NCBI RefSeq assembly: GCF_000974485.1
Contig: NZ_BBOM01000005.1
Location: forward strand, 478,098 to 542,097
Length of the DNA: 64,000 nucleotides
Direction: 5' to 3'
Source: Streptomyces sp. NBRC 109706
Lineage (GTDB): Bacteria; Actinomycetota; Actinomycetes; Streptomycetales; Streptomycetaceae
Shown here: positions 24,491-33,207 of the stretch, piece after piece
Position numbering within the stretch: position 1 is the stretch's first letter
Layout of the letters: every line of letters starts with the position of its first letter
Notes under the pieces: model-generated
Database searches by the model: none
The model's input: the letters and a program-made list of their open reading frames with translations, nothing else
What the model was told of the DNA's origin: nothing
Made by a program: the position numbers and the translations under genes

Positions 24491-25213
24491 ATGGCTTCCA
24501 GCGCCCGCCCACCGGCGTCGCCCCCGGAAGAACCAACGGGGGAAGGTCAGTTGGACCCGCCGAGCCTGGTGCAACTCGCCGCCGGCGCGATCCGCAAGAT
24601 GATCCTCTCCGGCGAACTCGGCCCGGGCGACCGGCTGATCGAGCTGGCACTGACCGAGCGGCTCGGCATCAGCCGACCGCCGCTGCGCGAGGCGATGCGG
24701 CTGCTCCAGCAGGAGGGTCTGATCCTGGTCCAGCCCAGGCGCGGCGCCACCGTGGCCGCGCTGACCGACCAGGACGTCTATGAAATCCTCACGCTGCGCT
24801 CGGCGTTGGAGCGCACCGCGATAGAACTGGGCGTGCCGGTGCGGCTGCCGGAACGGCTCGCCGTCTGCCGGGACGCGCTCGGCCGGATGGAGCGGAGCGC
24901 AGCCGAGGAGGACCGGGCGGCGCTGGTGGAGAGCGGCTACGCCTTCCACGCGGCCCTGGTGGGGCTGGCCGGGCACCGCAGGATCGAGGAGATCTACTCC
25001 TCACTGCACCGGCAGCTGCTGCTCTGCATGGCGCGCAACCTCTATGCCAGGGAGCGCTACTACGAGGACCTGGACGTCCATGTGGCGCGCCACCGCCATC
25101 TGTTGGAGCTGGTGGAGGCGGGCGATCCGGAGGCGGTGCTGGCCGAGCTGGCGGTGCACGGCGAGCGTTCGTTCTCCCAGCTGGCCGACCGCGCGCCCCG
25201 GGAAACGGGCTGA
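24491..25213 (+). CDS. GntR-family regulator with FCD domain
   Basis: 240 residues from ATG 24491 (AAGAAAGG upstream); TTG 24470 is in frame but has no better signal. The winged helix spans about residues 25-90, with AIRKMILSGELGPGDRL, LTERLGISRPPLREAMRLL and the wing VQPRRGATVAALT. The FCD ligand domain follows, with the metal-binding Asp/His set expected in E...FH..L and ARHRHLLELVEAGD. It is transcribed divergently from the eleven-gene operon. It probably represses the operon until a carboxylic acid intermediate binds the FCD pocket. Confidence 0.9.
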   Translation: MASSARPPASPPEEPTGEGQLDPPSLVQLAAGAIRKMILSGELGPGDRLIELALTERLGISRPPLREAMRLLQQEGLILVQPRRGATVAALTDQDVYEILTLRSALERTAIELGVPVRLPERLAVCRDALGRMERSAAEEDRAALVESGYAFHAALVGLAGHRRIEEIYSSLHRQLLLCMARNLYARERYYEDLDVHVARHRHLLELVEAGDPEAVLAELAVHGERSFSQLADRAPRETG

Positions 25214-25214
25214 C

Positions 25215-25250
25215 GGGGCGTCAACCACGCGCGGGGCGTCAACCACGCGC
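25215..25250. repeat. perfect 18-bp tandem duplication
   Basis: GGGGCGTCAACCACGCGC occurs at 25215-25232 and again at 25233-25250, directly after the gntR stop and before the terminator palindrome. It looks like a recent slippage duplication. Confidence 0.7.
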
Positions 25251-25254
25251 CGAA

Positions 25255-25280
25255 GCCCGGGACTTCGCGAAGTCCCGGGC
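25255..25280. terminator. bidirectional terminator between gntR and the L,D-transpeptidase gene
   Basis: A 26-base perfect palindrome, GCCCGGGACTTCG joined to CGAAGTCCCGGGC, located between two convergent genes. It can form a hairpin in either transcript. Confidence 0.85.
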
Positions 25281-25294
25281 CATGGATGAAGCGG

Positions 25295-26551
25295 TCAGAT
25301 CGCGCTGCCGGCGACCCAGTCGTCCCAGCTCATGTTCCAGCCGTTGAGGCCGTTGTCCGGCGCGATCATCTCGTCCGGCGAGTTGACCACCACGACCAGG
25401 TCCCCGAGCAGCGACTCCTCGAAGAACCAGGCCCCGTCCTGGTCCGGATCGTCGGCGCCCTGCTCGTCGTTCAGCCCCACACAGCCGTGGCTGGTGTTGA
25501 CGCTGCCGAAGATGCTGTCCGCGCCCCAGTAGTTGCCGTGGATGAAGGTGCCGGAGGTGGAGAGCCGCATCGCGTGCGGAACGTCCGGGATGTCGTACTC
25601 CCCCTCGCCGTCGTCGTCGGTGAACCCGACGGTGGCGCCGTCCATCCGGGTCTCCTTGTACTTCTCGGAGATCACCATCTGGCCGTTGTAGGTGGGCGTC
25701 TCCTCGCTGCCGGCCGAGATCGGCACGGTACGCAGCGTCTCACCGTCGCGGATGACCTCCATCTGCTTGCTCTCCACGTCCACCGTGCTGATCTGGGACC
25801 GGCCCACGGTGAAGGAGAAGTCGCGGTCCTGGACGCCGGTGATGCCAGGGGCGCCCTCCACCCCGTCGAAGTCCAGCGAGACATTGACCTCGGTGCCGGC
25901 GTCCCAGTAGGTCTCGGGCCGGAAGTCCAGGCGGTTGCCGTCGAACCAGTGGCCGACGACCTCCTGACCGCTGCTCGCGGTGATCTCCACGGCCTGCTGC
26001 ACGGCGGCCCGGTTGGTGATCTCCTGGTCGAAGTTGAGCGAGACCGGCATCCCCACCCCGACCTCGGAGCCGTCCTCGGGGGTGAAGTAGCCGATGAAGC
26101 TGTTCTCCGGCGCGACCGTGGTGAACGTCGTGGCCTGGTGCGCCGCGCGCCCCTCGGCGTCGACGGCCACCACCGTCAGCTCGTACCGCGTCGCGCGCTC
26201 CAGCTGCTCGTCCGGCTGCCAGGACGCCTGGTCGTCGGATATGGAGCCGGCGACCTCGACCCCCGCGTCGGGGGCCGTCAGCACCACCTCGTCCAGTGTG
26301 CCGCTCTCGACCGCGACCCGCACGTCGTCGTTGATGCCGACGCCCGTGGCGGCGTCGTCGGGGGTGATCGATATCACCGCGTCCGACGTGTTCGCGTCCT
26401 CGGCGGCCTGGTCCGCCTCGCTCTGTCCCGTCTCCTCGGCGCCCGGGGTCTCGTCCCCGTCGTCTCCGCCGCTGCACGAGGCCAGCGTCAGCACTCCGCA
26501 CAGCAGCGCGGCTGCGGTGGTCAGGCCCTTGCGCCGCATGACGTCCCTCAT
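25295..26551 (-). CDS. lipoprotein L,D-transpeptidase with Ig-like domains
   Basis: 418 residues. Lipobox LASC (Cys26) after MRRKGLTTAAALLCGV places it on the outer membrane face. Two Ig-like domains (about residues 58-150 and 150-250) precede the YkuD catalytic domain. Active-site motif: HGNYWG followed by SHGCVGL with the nucleophile Cys. The enzyme makes 3-3 cross-links in peptidoglycan. The domain order matches mycobacterial LdtMt2-type proteins. Start choice between codon 1 and the internal ATG five residues later does not affect the lipobox. Confidence 0.93.
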   Translation of the reverse strand: MRDVMRRKGLTTAAALLCGVLTLASCSGGDDGDETPGAEETGQSEADQAAEDANTSDAVISITPDDAATGVGINDDVRVAVESGTLDEVVLTAPDAGVEVAGSISDDQASWQPDEQLERATRYELTVVAVDAEGRAAHQATTFTTVAPENSFIGYFTPEDGSEVGVGMPVSLNFDQEITNRAAVQQAVEITASSGQEVVGHWFDGNRLDFRPETYWDAGTEVNVSLDFDGVEGAPGITGVQDRDFSFTVGRSQISTVDVESKQMEVIRDGETLRTVPISAGSEETPTYNGQMVISEKYKETRMDGATVGFTDDDGEGEYDIPDVPHAMRLSTSGTFIHGNYWGADSIFGSVNTSHGCVGLNDEQGADDPDQDGAWFFEESLLGDLVVVVNSPDEMIAPDNGLNGWNMSWDDWVAGSAI

Positions 26552-26726
26552 CCGAATCGTTTCTCCGTCCGCTGCCGCGCTTCCCTGGAAGACTTATGGG
26601 AGAACGTGATATGGCGGCAGCCTGTTCCACCATAGGCGAAGCGGGGCGACGGTTCCCCGGGGGGCGTGCGTGGGCGGCGCGCGGCGGACGGCCGGGCGCC
26701 GGTGGCCCCCGCGGGGGCTCGTCGGA

Positions 26727-27413
26727 TCAGCGGCGGCTCTCGTCCCCCTCGTCCAACTCCCGGACGCCGCGCGGGGGTTCGATCGGGTCGCCGGCCAGGT
26801 CGGCAAGCTCCTCGTGGTCCAGACCGTCCTCGAAGAGGTCGCGTTCATGGGCGGCCGCCTCGCCGCGCGGATCCCGGCCGTTCCGGTCGAGCCCGTCCTC
26901 GTCCAGCCCCTCGTCGTCCAGCTCGTCCTCGTAGGTGTCGGAGACATAGGCGTCGGCCGGACGGCCCTCGGGCGGGTAGCCGTCGATCCGATGGGGGTCG
27001 TCATAGGTGTCGTCGCCCTCGTAGCCGTCGTCCAGGCCCCCGTCCGGCCCGTCGTCGTCCGGCCCGTCGTCGTCCAGGCCGTCGTCGTCCAGGCCCTCGT
27101 CCATGTCGTCCGCGGCGTCCCAGGCGATGTCGGGGTCGAAGGCGGCGCGTTCGCTGCTCCACGACGCCTGGGCCAGCACGACGCCGGGGACCTCCCCGAC
27201 CAGGTCGACGGGGTCGATCAGATAGGCCACCGCCTCGGCCTCGTCGCGGGAGACGGCACGGGCCGCCTGCTCCCGTTCCTCGGCCGGCATCAGCGTGTCG
27301 CCCTCGATCCGCGACCAGGCGGCGCTGATCAGCTCGTCCGGCTCCGCGATCTCCAACACCATCTCGACTCGAACCCGGACGTGACGTGCCCCGGGGGCCA
27401 CCTCTTCGCTCAT
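26727..27413 (-). CDS. conserved acidic hypothetical protein
   Basis: 228 residues from ATG 27413. The first 90 residues (VRVRVEMVLEIAEPDEL, EAEAVAYLIDPVDLVGEVPG and VVLAQASWSSE) form a conserved domain I recall in most Streptomyces genomes without known function. The rest is low-complexity Asp/Gly/Leu sequence with near-repeats of GLDDDGLDDDGPDDDGPD and a very acidic tail. It is likely soluble, and the tail disordered. The acidic tail is longer than I expect for this family. Divergent from the small membrane peptide gene at 27519. Confidence 0.7.
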   Translation of the reverse strand: MSEEVAPGARHVRVRVEMVLEIAEPDELISAAWSRIEGDTLMPAEEREQAARAVSRDEAEAVAYLIDPVDLVGEVPGVVLAQASWSSERAAFDPDIAWDAADDMDEGLDDDGLDDDGPDDDGPDGGLDDGYEGDDTYDDPHRIDGYPPEGRPADAYVSDTYEDELDDEGLDEDGLDRNGRDPRGEAAAHERDLFEDGLDHEELADLAGDPIEPPRGVRELDEGDESRR

Positions 27414-27518
27414 GACGGGGAGCGTAAGACGCGAGGCCGTCACCTCTTCCCCACGACCCGCACCGGCCCGTAACATCGCTTCTCACGCCGCCGATACGCA
27501 GCAATTCCGGAGCGCCCC

Positions 27519-27692
27519 GTGAACGGTTCCCCTCGTGCTCTCGACCGTCGATCGCTGATCAGCGGCATGGTGGCCGCCTGTGCCCTCTGTGTGGTCTGGC
27601 TTCTGCCCTCCGCCTACAGCGACAACGGCGAGGCCTCTTCGACCCCCTCGGTGATCCCCCTGGACCAGCCCCTGGACTCCGGATCGCGCTAG
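27519..27692 (+). CDS. 57-residue single-span membrane protein
   Basis: GTG 27519 to TAG 27692. The product begins with NGSPRALDRRS, has one hydrophobic span (LISGMVAACALCVVWLLP) and a Ser/Pro/Asp-rich exterior tail ending LDSGSR. No recognised family. The gene lies alone between a conserved hypothetical and hutH. Codon usage in frame is biased toward G/C third positions, supporting a real gene. Confidence 0.5.
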   Translation: MNGSPRALDRRSLISGMVAACALCVVWLLPSAYSDNGEASSTPSVIPLDQPLDSGSR

Positions 27693-27855
27693 CCGGGCGC
27701 CCGAGTTGTCGGGTGATGCCCCGCTATCACCCCTCACCATCTCCACCATTTCTTTACCCAGGATTTACCTGCCCCCGTACAACCCCGGCCGGCCCCGCGC
27801 CGGTTCCGTCCCCTTTCGCGCGGGTCAGGCCGGTTGGTGATCTCGGCCCGGCCGC

Positions 27856-29409
27856 TCAGGCCAGCGGCCCCGTCACCCGTTCGGCGGCGCGCACCAGGCC
27901 GCCGTCGCGCACCAGGGCCTCGGCCGCGGCCAGCTCGGGCGCCAGAAAACGGTCGGGCCCCGGCCCGCCGAGCCCGGCCCCCCGCGCCGCCGCCAGCACC
28001 GCCCTGGTCGCCGGCGCCGGCCGCAGCTCGGCCGAGGCGCGCAGCTCCAGGGCGCGGGCCGCCGCATACAGCTCGATGCCGATCACCCGGGTCAGCAGAT
28101 CCAGCGCGGTGCGCAGCTTGCGCGCCGCCGACCAGCCCATGGAGACATGGTCCTCCTGCATCGCCGACGACGGGATGGAGTCCACCGAGGCCGGCGCCGC
28201 CAACCGCTTGAGATCGCTGACCAGGGCGGCCTGGGTGTACTGGGCGATCATCAGCCCGGAGTCGACCCCCGCGTCGTCGGCCAGAAACGGCGGCAGACCG
28301 TGCGAACGGTGCCGGTCCAGCAGCCGGTCGGTGCGACGCTCCGCCATCGACGCCAGATCGGCGACGGCGATGGCCAGGAAGTCCAGCACATAGCCGAGCG
28401 GCGCACCGTGGAAGTTGCCGTTGGACGCGACCCGCCCGTCGACCACCACCGGGTTGTCCACGGCGGCGGCCAGCTCGCGCTCGGCGACCGCGCGGGCATG
28501 CGCCAGCGTGTCCCGGCCGGCGCCGGCCACCTGCGGCGCGCAGCGCACCGAGTAGGCGTCCTGCACCCGGGGCGCGGTGTCCTGATGGTGCCCGGTGAGC
28601 CCCGAACCGGCCAGCACCCGCAGCATGTTGTCGGCGCTGGCGGCCTGCCCCGGGTGCGGGCGCACGGCGTGCAGCTCGGCGTCGAGCACCCGGTCGGTGC
28701 CCAGCAGCGCCTCCAGGGTCAGCGCGGCGGTGATATCGACCGAGGTGATCAGCCGGCCGAGGTCGGAGCAGGCCATCAGCAGCATGCCGAGCATCCCGTC
28801 GGTGCCGTTGAGCAGCGCCAGCCCCTCCTTCTCCCGCAGCTCGACCGGCGCGATGCCGTGCTCGGCCAACAGCTCGGCGGCGGACCGCACCCGACCGTCC
28901 GGACCCTCTGCCTCCCCCTCGCCGAGCAGCGTCAGCGCGCAGTGCGCGAGGGGGGCGAGATCGCCCGAACAGCCGAGGGAACCGTGCTCGTGCACGACGG
29001 GCGTGATGCCGGCGTTGAGCAACGCGGCCATGGCGTGCGCCACCTCGGGACGGACGCCGGTGTGCCCGGAGGCCACGGTCTTGAGCCGCAGGAACATCAG
29101 CGCACGCACCACCTCGCGCTCCACCCGGGGGCCGAGCCCGGCCGCGTGCGAGCGGACGATGTTCCGCTGCAGGCGGGCCCGCAGATCCGGCTCGATGGAA
29201 CGAACGGCCAACGCGCCGAAGCCGGTTGACACCCCGTACACCGGCTCGGTGCGCGCCGCCAACCGCTCGATCACCCGCCGCGCCGAGGCCATCGCGGCAA
29301 GCGCGTCATCGGCCAACTCGACGCCCGCACCGCCCCTCGCGACGGCGACCACCTCGGCGACGGTGGGAGGAGTCGAGTGCACCACAACGCTCTGCATATC
29401 CATATTCAT
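27856..29409 (-). CDS. hutH: histidine ammonia-lyase
   Basis: 517 residues from ATG 29409. It eliminates ammonia from L-histidine to give urocanate, the first step of histidine use. The self-formed MIO cofactor arises from Cys147-Ser148-Gly149 in GSLGCSGDLAPLAH; Streptomyces enzymes are known to use Cys in place of the usual Ala. YGVSTGFGAL, QDAYSVRCAPQV and MQEDHVSMG are further family signatures. No other hut gene is in the window, which is normal for Streptomyces, where hut genes are scattered. Confidence 0.95.
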   Translation of the reverse strand: MNMDMQSVVVHSTPPTVAEVVAVARGGAGVELADDALAAMASARRVIERLAARTEPVYGVSTGFGALAVRSIEPDLRARLQRNIVRSHAAGLGPRVEREVVRALMFLRLKTVASGHTGVRPEVAHAMAALLNAGITPVVHEHGSLGCSGDLAPLAHCALTLLGEGEAEGPDGRVRSAAELLAEHGIAPVELREKEGLALLNGTDGMLGMLLMACSDLGRLITSVDITAALTLEALLGTDRVLDAELHAVRPHPGQAASADNMLRVLAGSGLTGHHQDTAPRVQDAYSVRCAPQVAGAGRDTLAHARAVAERELAAAVDNPVVVDGRVASNGNFHGAPLGYVLDFLAIAVADLASMAERRTDRLLDRHRSHGLPPFLADDAGVDSGLMIAQYTQAALVSDLKRLAAPASVDSIPSSAMQEDHVSMGWSAARKLRTALDLLTRVIGIELYAAARALELRASAELRPAPATRAVLAAARGAGLGGPGPDRFLAPELAAAEALVRDGGLVRAAERVTGPLA

Positions 29410-29429
29410 CAGCCTAGGCGAATGAATGA

Positions 29430-29973
29430 CCCCGGACCGGGTCAGTGGTCGCGGAAGGTGCGGCGGAGCCGGGACGGCCGGCCGCCGGTCGGCGGGGGGC
29501 GGACCGAAGTCGGGGGCGGGGCCGGGACGGCCGGCCGCCGGTCGGCGGGAGCAGAGCGGGAACGGGTGAGGTGAGGGCGCGCGCTCTGCGGCGGGGCAGC
29601 CGAAGGCGACGAGCCCTCCGGGCAAGGCCCCGGGCTGCGGCCGGCCAGGCCGAGGCGACCGGCCCGCGGCGCTTTAGCGGTCACGGCGCCCGGCCGGGAC
29701 GGCCGGCCGCCGGGCGGGGGGCAGCCCGGGCCCCTGGCCAGGGCAGGGCCCGTACGGCGGCGGGCAGGCGGTGACCGCATGCAGCTCCGGCCGGATCGTG
29801 GCAGCGCGGCGCCGGACCAGCCGGCCGACCGCCGGGCGGAGGGCAGCCGGGCCCTTGGCCAGGGCAGGGCGCGCACGGCGGCGGGCGCGTGGGTGGCGGC
29901 CGCATGCCGGCGCCGGGACGGCCGGCTGGCCGGGGGCCCCGGACCGGGTCAGCGGTCGCGGAAGGTGCGGCGG
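29430..29973. repeat. G+C-rich direct-repeat block including a duplicated gene end
   Basis: A 37-base sequence is present at 29430-29466 and 29937-29973 with one mismatch; the second copy encodes the last codons and stop of the GGDEF gene. Inside the block, a GCCGGGACGGCCGGCCGCCG word recurs at 29468, 29521 and, slightly changed, 29693. A longer unit with GGCCAGGGCAGGGC appears twice (about 29738 and 29860). No coding sequence is supported between 29410 and 29948. Confidence 0.7.
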
Positions 29974-30995
29974 TTGGGGGTGGTGGGGGTGGTGGGGAGG
30001 GAGGCGACGCGTTGCCAGTCGGTGTGGTCGGCCACCACGGGCGCGGGGGATCGTGCGGCCTTGGCCCGGTACTGGGCCGCGTCGGCGAGCCGGAGGAGGC
30101 GGCGGCTGGACCGCAGCCGGCCGGGCACGGCGACCGTGGAGGCGACTCCGCAGGCCACCCCCTCGCTCAGTTCGAGCGCCGAGGCGCCCCGGCACACCTC
30201 GCCGGCCGTCCGCTCCACGTCGGCCACCTCGGCGCCCACCGCGAACAGGCAGAACTCGTCGCCGCCGAGACGCGCGGCCAGCGCCCCCGGCAGATCGGCG
30301 GCGGCCCCTGACAGTACGCCGGCGAACCGGACCAGCAGCCGGTCCCCCGCCGCGTGGCCATAGGTGTCGTTGACCCGTTTCAGCCCGTTCACATCGCAGA
30401 CCACCAGGCTCAGCTCCGCCCCCGACGCCTGATGCCGCCGCAGGCCGTCGGCCAGGGCGTGGTCGACGGCCCGCCGGTTGGCCAGGCCGGTCAGCGCGTC
30501 GGTGAACGCCAACCGCCGGGCCTCGGCGAGCCGTTCGTACTGGGCCAGGCCGGCGGCCAGCACCGCCGCGAGCGCCGGCGCGAACGTCAGATCGCGCGCG
30601 CCGAAGACGGGATCCGAGCGCCCCCTGGCGACATAGAGCTCCCCCCAGACCGCCCCCCGTATCAGGATCGGCGCCGTCAGCGCGCTGCCCCGCCCCCGTT
30701 CCCCCGGCGCCGTCAGCGCCGCCGCCGCGCCCTCGGCGCCGGGCGCCTCGGCGGGATGGAACTCGGCGTCGGGGAACGGTTCCTCGTCCGCCCCCAACTC
30801 CCCCACGTTGACCAGCACCCGCAGCCGGGGCCGCGCCGGCTCCCGTGCCCACTCGCGGACGGATATCGCGGCGAAGGAGCCGCCGAGCGCGTGGCGCGCG
30901 CGTTCCGCGCCGGCCCTGGCGGCCTCGGCGAGGCCGTGCTCGGCGGCCATCCCGCGCGCCACCTCGACCAGCGACCACAGCCTCTGCTCAGCCAT
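29949..30995 (-). CDS. cdgE: GAF-GGDEF diguanylate cyclase (CdgE-like)
   Basis: 348 residues. An N-terminal GAF-like sensor domain occupies about residues 1-150, and the GGDEF domain follows with DALTGLANRRAV, VCDVNGLKRVNDTYGHAAGD and the active-site RLGGDEF. It makes cyclic-di-GMP, which holds BldD active and delays Streptomyces development. No RxxD inhibitory site is visible at the usual place before RLGGDEF, so feedback inhibition may be absent. From memory, S. coelicolor CdgE is a GAF-GGDEF protein at the equivalent locus near the adenylate cyclase gene. Confidence 0.85.
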   Translation of the reverse strand: MAEQRLWSLVEVARGMAAEHGLAEAARAGAERARHALGGSFAAISVREWAREPARPRLRVLVNVGELGADEEPFPDAEFHPAEAPGAEGAAAALTAPGERGRGSALTAPILIRGAVWGELYVARGRSDPVFGARDLTFAPALAAVLAAGLAQYERLAEARRLAFTDALTGLANRRAVDHALADGLRRHQASGAELSLVVCDVNGLKRVNDTYGHAAGDRLLVRFAGVLSGAAADLPGALAARLGGDEFCLFAVGAEVADVERTAGEVCRGASALELSEGVACGVASTVAVPGRLRSSRRLLRLADAAQYRAKAARSPAPVVADHTDWQRVASLPTTPTTPNRRTFRDR

Positions 30996-31065
30996 GGGCC
31001 CAGGCTATGGCCGTTCCCTCCGCTTTGTTACCTTCAGCTACTCCCTGTCCCTTTCCCTAGCGGGT

Positions 31066-31911
31066 TCAGGCGTTCAGGCCCGGCCAGTTCGGGGGGCGCT
31101 TCTCGTTGAACGCGGCGATGCCCTCGACGCGGTCGGCGGAGAAGGCCACCGCGTTCCAGGCCGCGTCCTCCACCTCAAGCCCTGAGCGCAGGTCCAGACC
31201 GACGCCCAGCCGCAACGCCCGTTTCGCGGCCCGCACCCCGACGGGCGAGTTGCCCGCGATCCGCCGGGCCAGCGCCAGCGCCTCGGTGCGCTCCGCGCCG
31301 GCCGCGGCCAGCCGGTCGACCAGGCCCAGGGTGTGCGCCTCGGCGGCCGGCACCTTGCGGGCGGTGAAGATCAGCTCGGCGGCCCTGGCGGCGCCGACCC
31401 GCCGGGGCAGCAGCTGGGTGCCGCCGCCGCCCGGCAGCACCCCGACCGACACCTCGGGCAGGCCCACCACCGCGCTCTCGTCGGCCACGATCAGATCGCA
31501 GCTGAGCGCCAGCTCGTAGCCGCCGCCCAGCGCGAAGCCGCGCACCGCCGCGATCACCGGCATCGGCAGGTCGAGCACCCCGCCGAACGCGGCGCGCAGC
31601 ACCGCGCGCTGACGCCGCAGCCCTGCGTCGTCGAGACCGTTCCGTTCCTTGAGGTCGGCGCCGACGCAGAACGCCCGTTCGTGCGTGGAGCCCAGCACCA
31701 CCGCGCGCACCGTCGGGTCGGCCGCCAGCGCCGCGCACGCCTCGGCGAGCGCGGCGGCCAGCCGGGACGACAGCGCGTTCATCGCCTCGGGCCGGTCCAG
31801 CAACAGCTGGACCACGCCGGTCTCCTCGTCCCGCAGCACGGCGATCCCGTCCCCGTACCGCCGCTCCGTCCGCTGTCCCGCGTCCTCGTCCCGCTCGCTC
31901 ATGGGCGGCAT
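31066..31911 (-). CDS. enoyl-CoA hydratase
   Basis: 281 residues (ATG 31911; ATG 31902 is equally possible). Crotonase signatures: RPEAMNALSSRLAAAL, ERAFCVGADLKER and the oxyanion-hole ALGGGYELALSCDLIVA. Catalytic Glu residues are in GLPEVSVGVLPGGGGTQLLPR. EKRPPNWPG closes the protein. It hydrates 2-enoyl-CoA in fatty acid or branched-chain amino acid breakdown. It sits 25 bases after the adenylate cyclase gene on the same strand. Confidence 0.93.
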   Translation of the reverse strand: MPPMSERDEDAGQRTERRYGDGIAVLRDEETGVVQLLLDRPEAMNALSSRLAAALAEACAALAADPTVRAVVLGSTHERAFCVGADLKERNGLDDAGLRRQRAVLRAAFGGVLDLPMPVIAAVRGFALGGGYELALSCDLIVADESAVVGLPEVSVGVLPGGGGTQLLPRRVGAARAAELIFTARKVPAAEAHTLGLVDRLAAAGAERTEALALARRIAGNSPVGVRAAKRALRLGVGLDLRSGLEVEDAAWNAVAFSADRVEGIAAFNEKRPPNWPGLNA

Positions 31912-31935
31912 TATCGACCCGCCGCGCCCGGGACG

Positions 31936-32994
31936 TCAGCCCCGGCGGGTCAACAGCCAGGGTTCGACAATGCCGAGGCCACGGACCGGACGTTGGTAGA
32001 GCGGCTGCAGCGCGTAGGAGTACGCCTCGCTGCGTTCGGCGGCCTTCTCCGACCTCGGCGCCAGGCCCGCCACCGTCAGCTCCTCGCGCAGCGCGCCGTC
32101 GACCAGGACCATGTCCTTGGGCGCTATGGAGGTGAGCCGGCTGGCCAGATTGACGGTGTTGCCGAAGACATCGCCCATCCGCGTGGTGACCGTGCCGAAC
32201 GCGATGCCGACGCGCAGCTCGGGCATCATCGGATCGTCCCCCAGCGTCTCCACCAGCCGCAGCCCGATCTCGGCCGCCGTGCCGGCGTCGTCGGCGGCGA
32301 ACAGCACCTCGTCGCCCAGCGTCTTGATCAACCGGCCGCCGTGCGCGGCGACCTGGTCGGCCGCCGTGGTCTCGAACGCCTCGACCAGCTCGCCCAGCTG
32401 CTCCTCCTCAAGCCGCCTGGTGAGCCGGGTGAACCCGACCAGATCGGCGAAGCCGACGGCCAGCCGCCGGTCCACCATCTCCGCGTCGTCCTGCGCCTGC
32501 ACCACCCGGCCGGTGGCCGCCGCCAGCTGCCGCCGCCAGACATAGACCAGGAACTCCTGCAGCTCCGGCAGCAGCAGCTCGACCAGCGGATACGCCACCT
32601 CGGTCCTGGTCATGCCGGGCTCGGGCGGCTCGGTGAGCCCTTCCAGGAAGGAGTCGATCTGCCAGTCCGCCAGCCGCGCCGTGGTCTGGCCCGTCGACCG
32701 CGCCACCTGGATGGCCATCGACTCGCTCAGCAGCCCGGCCTCGACCATGCCGGCCAGCCGGCGCAGCGCCAGCACATCGGCCTCGGTCAGGGCGCGGGCC
32801 TGGCCGATATCGGGAAAGCCCATGGCACGCCAGAACCGCGAGGCCAGATCCATCGGCACCCCGGCGGCCCGCGCCGCCTGGAAGGGCGTGTACTGCCGAC
32901 CGGCGCCGAGGATCAGCTGCTCGATACGCAACGCGAGGGGGTCCTCGCCTTCCGTCGGCTCCGGCGGGCCTGGGTCAGCCTCCGCCACAGCCAC
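31936..32994 (-). CDS. cya: class III adenylate cyclase
   Basis: 352 residues from GTG 32994. The N-terminal 170 residues form a helical regulatory domain (EQLILGAGRQYTPFQAA and on) like that of mycobacterial Rv1264, which senses pH. The cyclase homology domain has both metal aspartates (VGFADLVGFTRL, KTLGDEVLF), the purine-binding region and the transition-state Asn/Arg in GNTVNLASRL. It makes cAMP, needed for normal spore germination in Streptomyces. It is soluble, with no membrane segment. The gene order cya-birA matches the S. coelicolor block from memory. Confidence 0.92.
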   Translation of the reverse strand: MAVAEADPGPPEPTEGEDPLALRIEQLILGAGRQYTPFQAARAAGVPMDLASRFWRAMGFPDIGQARALTEADVLALRRLAGMVEAGLLSESMAIQVARSTGQTTARLADWQIDSFLEGLTEPPEPGMTRTEVAYPLVELLLPELQEFLVYVWRRQLAAATGRVVQAQDDAEMVDRRLAVGFADLVGFTRLTRRLEEEQLGELVEAFETTAADQVAAHGGRLIKTLGDEVLFAADDAGTAAEIGLRLVETLGDDPMMPELRVGIAFGTVTTRMGDVFGNTVNLASRLTSIAPKDMVLVDGALREELTVAGLAPRSEKAAERSEAYSYALQPLYQRPVRGLGIVEPWLLTRRG

Positions 32995-33207
32995 CGCCCG
33001 CCCCTACCGGGAGAGCCCCTGACGGGAGAGTCCCTACGTCGCGCACTGTCCTACCGTTCCGCTCCGCCACGCCCCCACTGGCGCGGTCCTGGGGTGCCCG
33101 CCGCCGCGCCGCGCCGGGCCCGGCGGACCTGGAACGATCCGCCACCCTGGCGCGACCGCGCCGTCACGAGTCCCCGAGCACCAACCCTACGGCAGGTGTG
33201 CCCCAAG

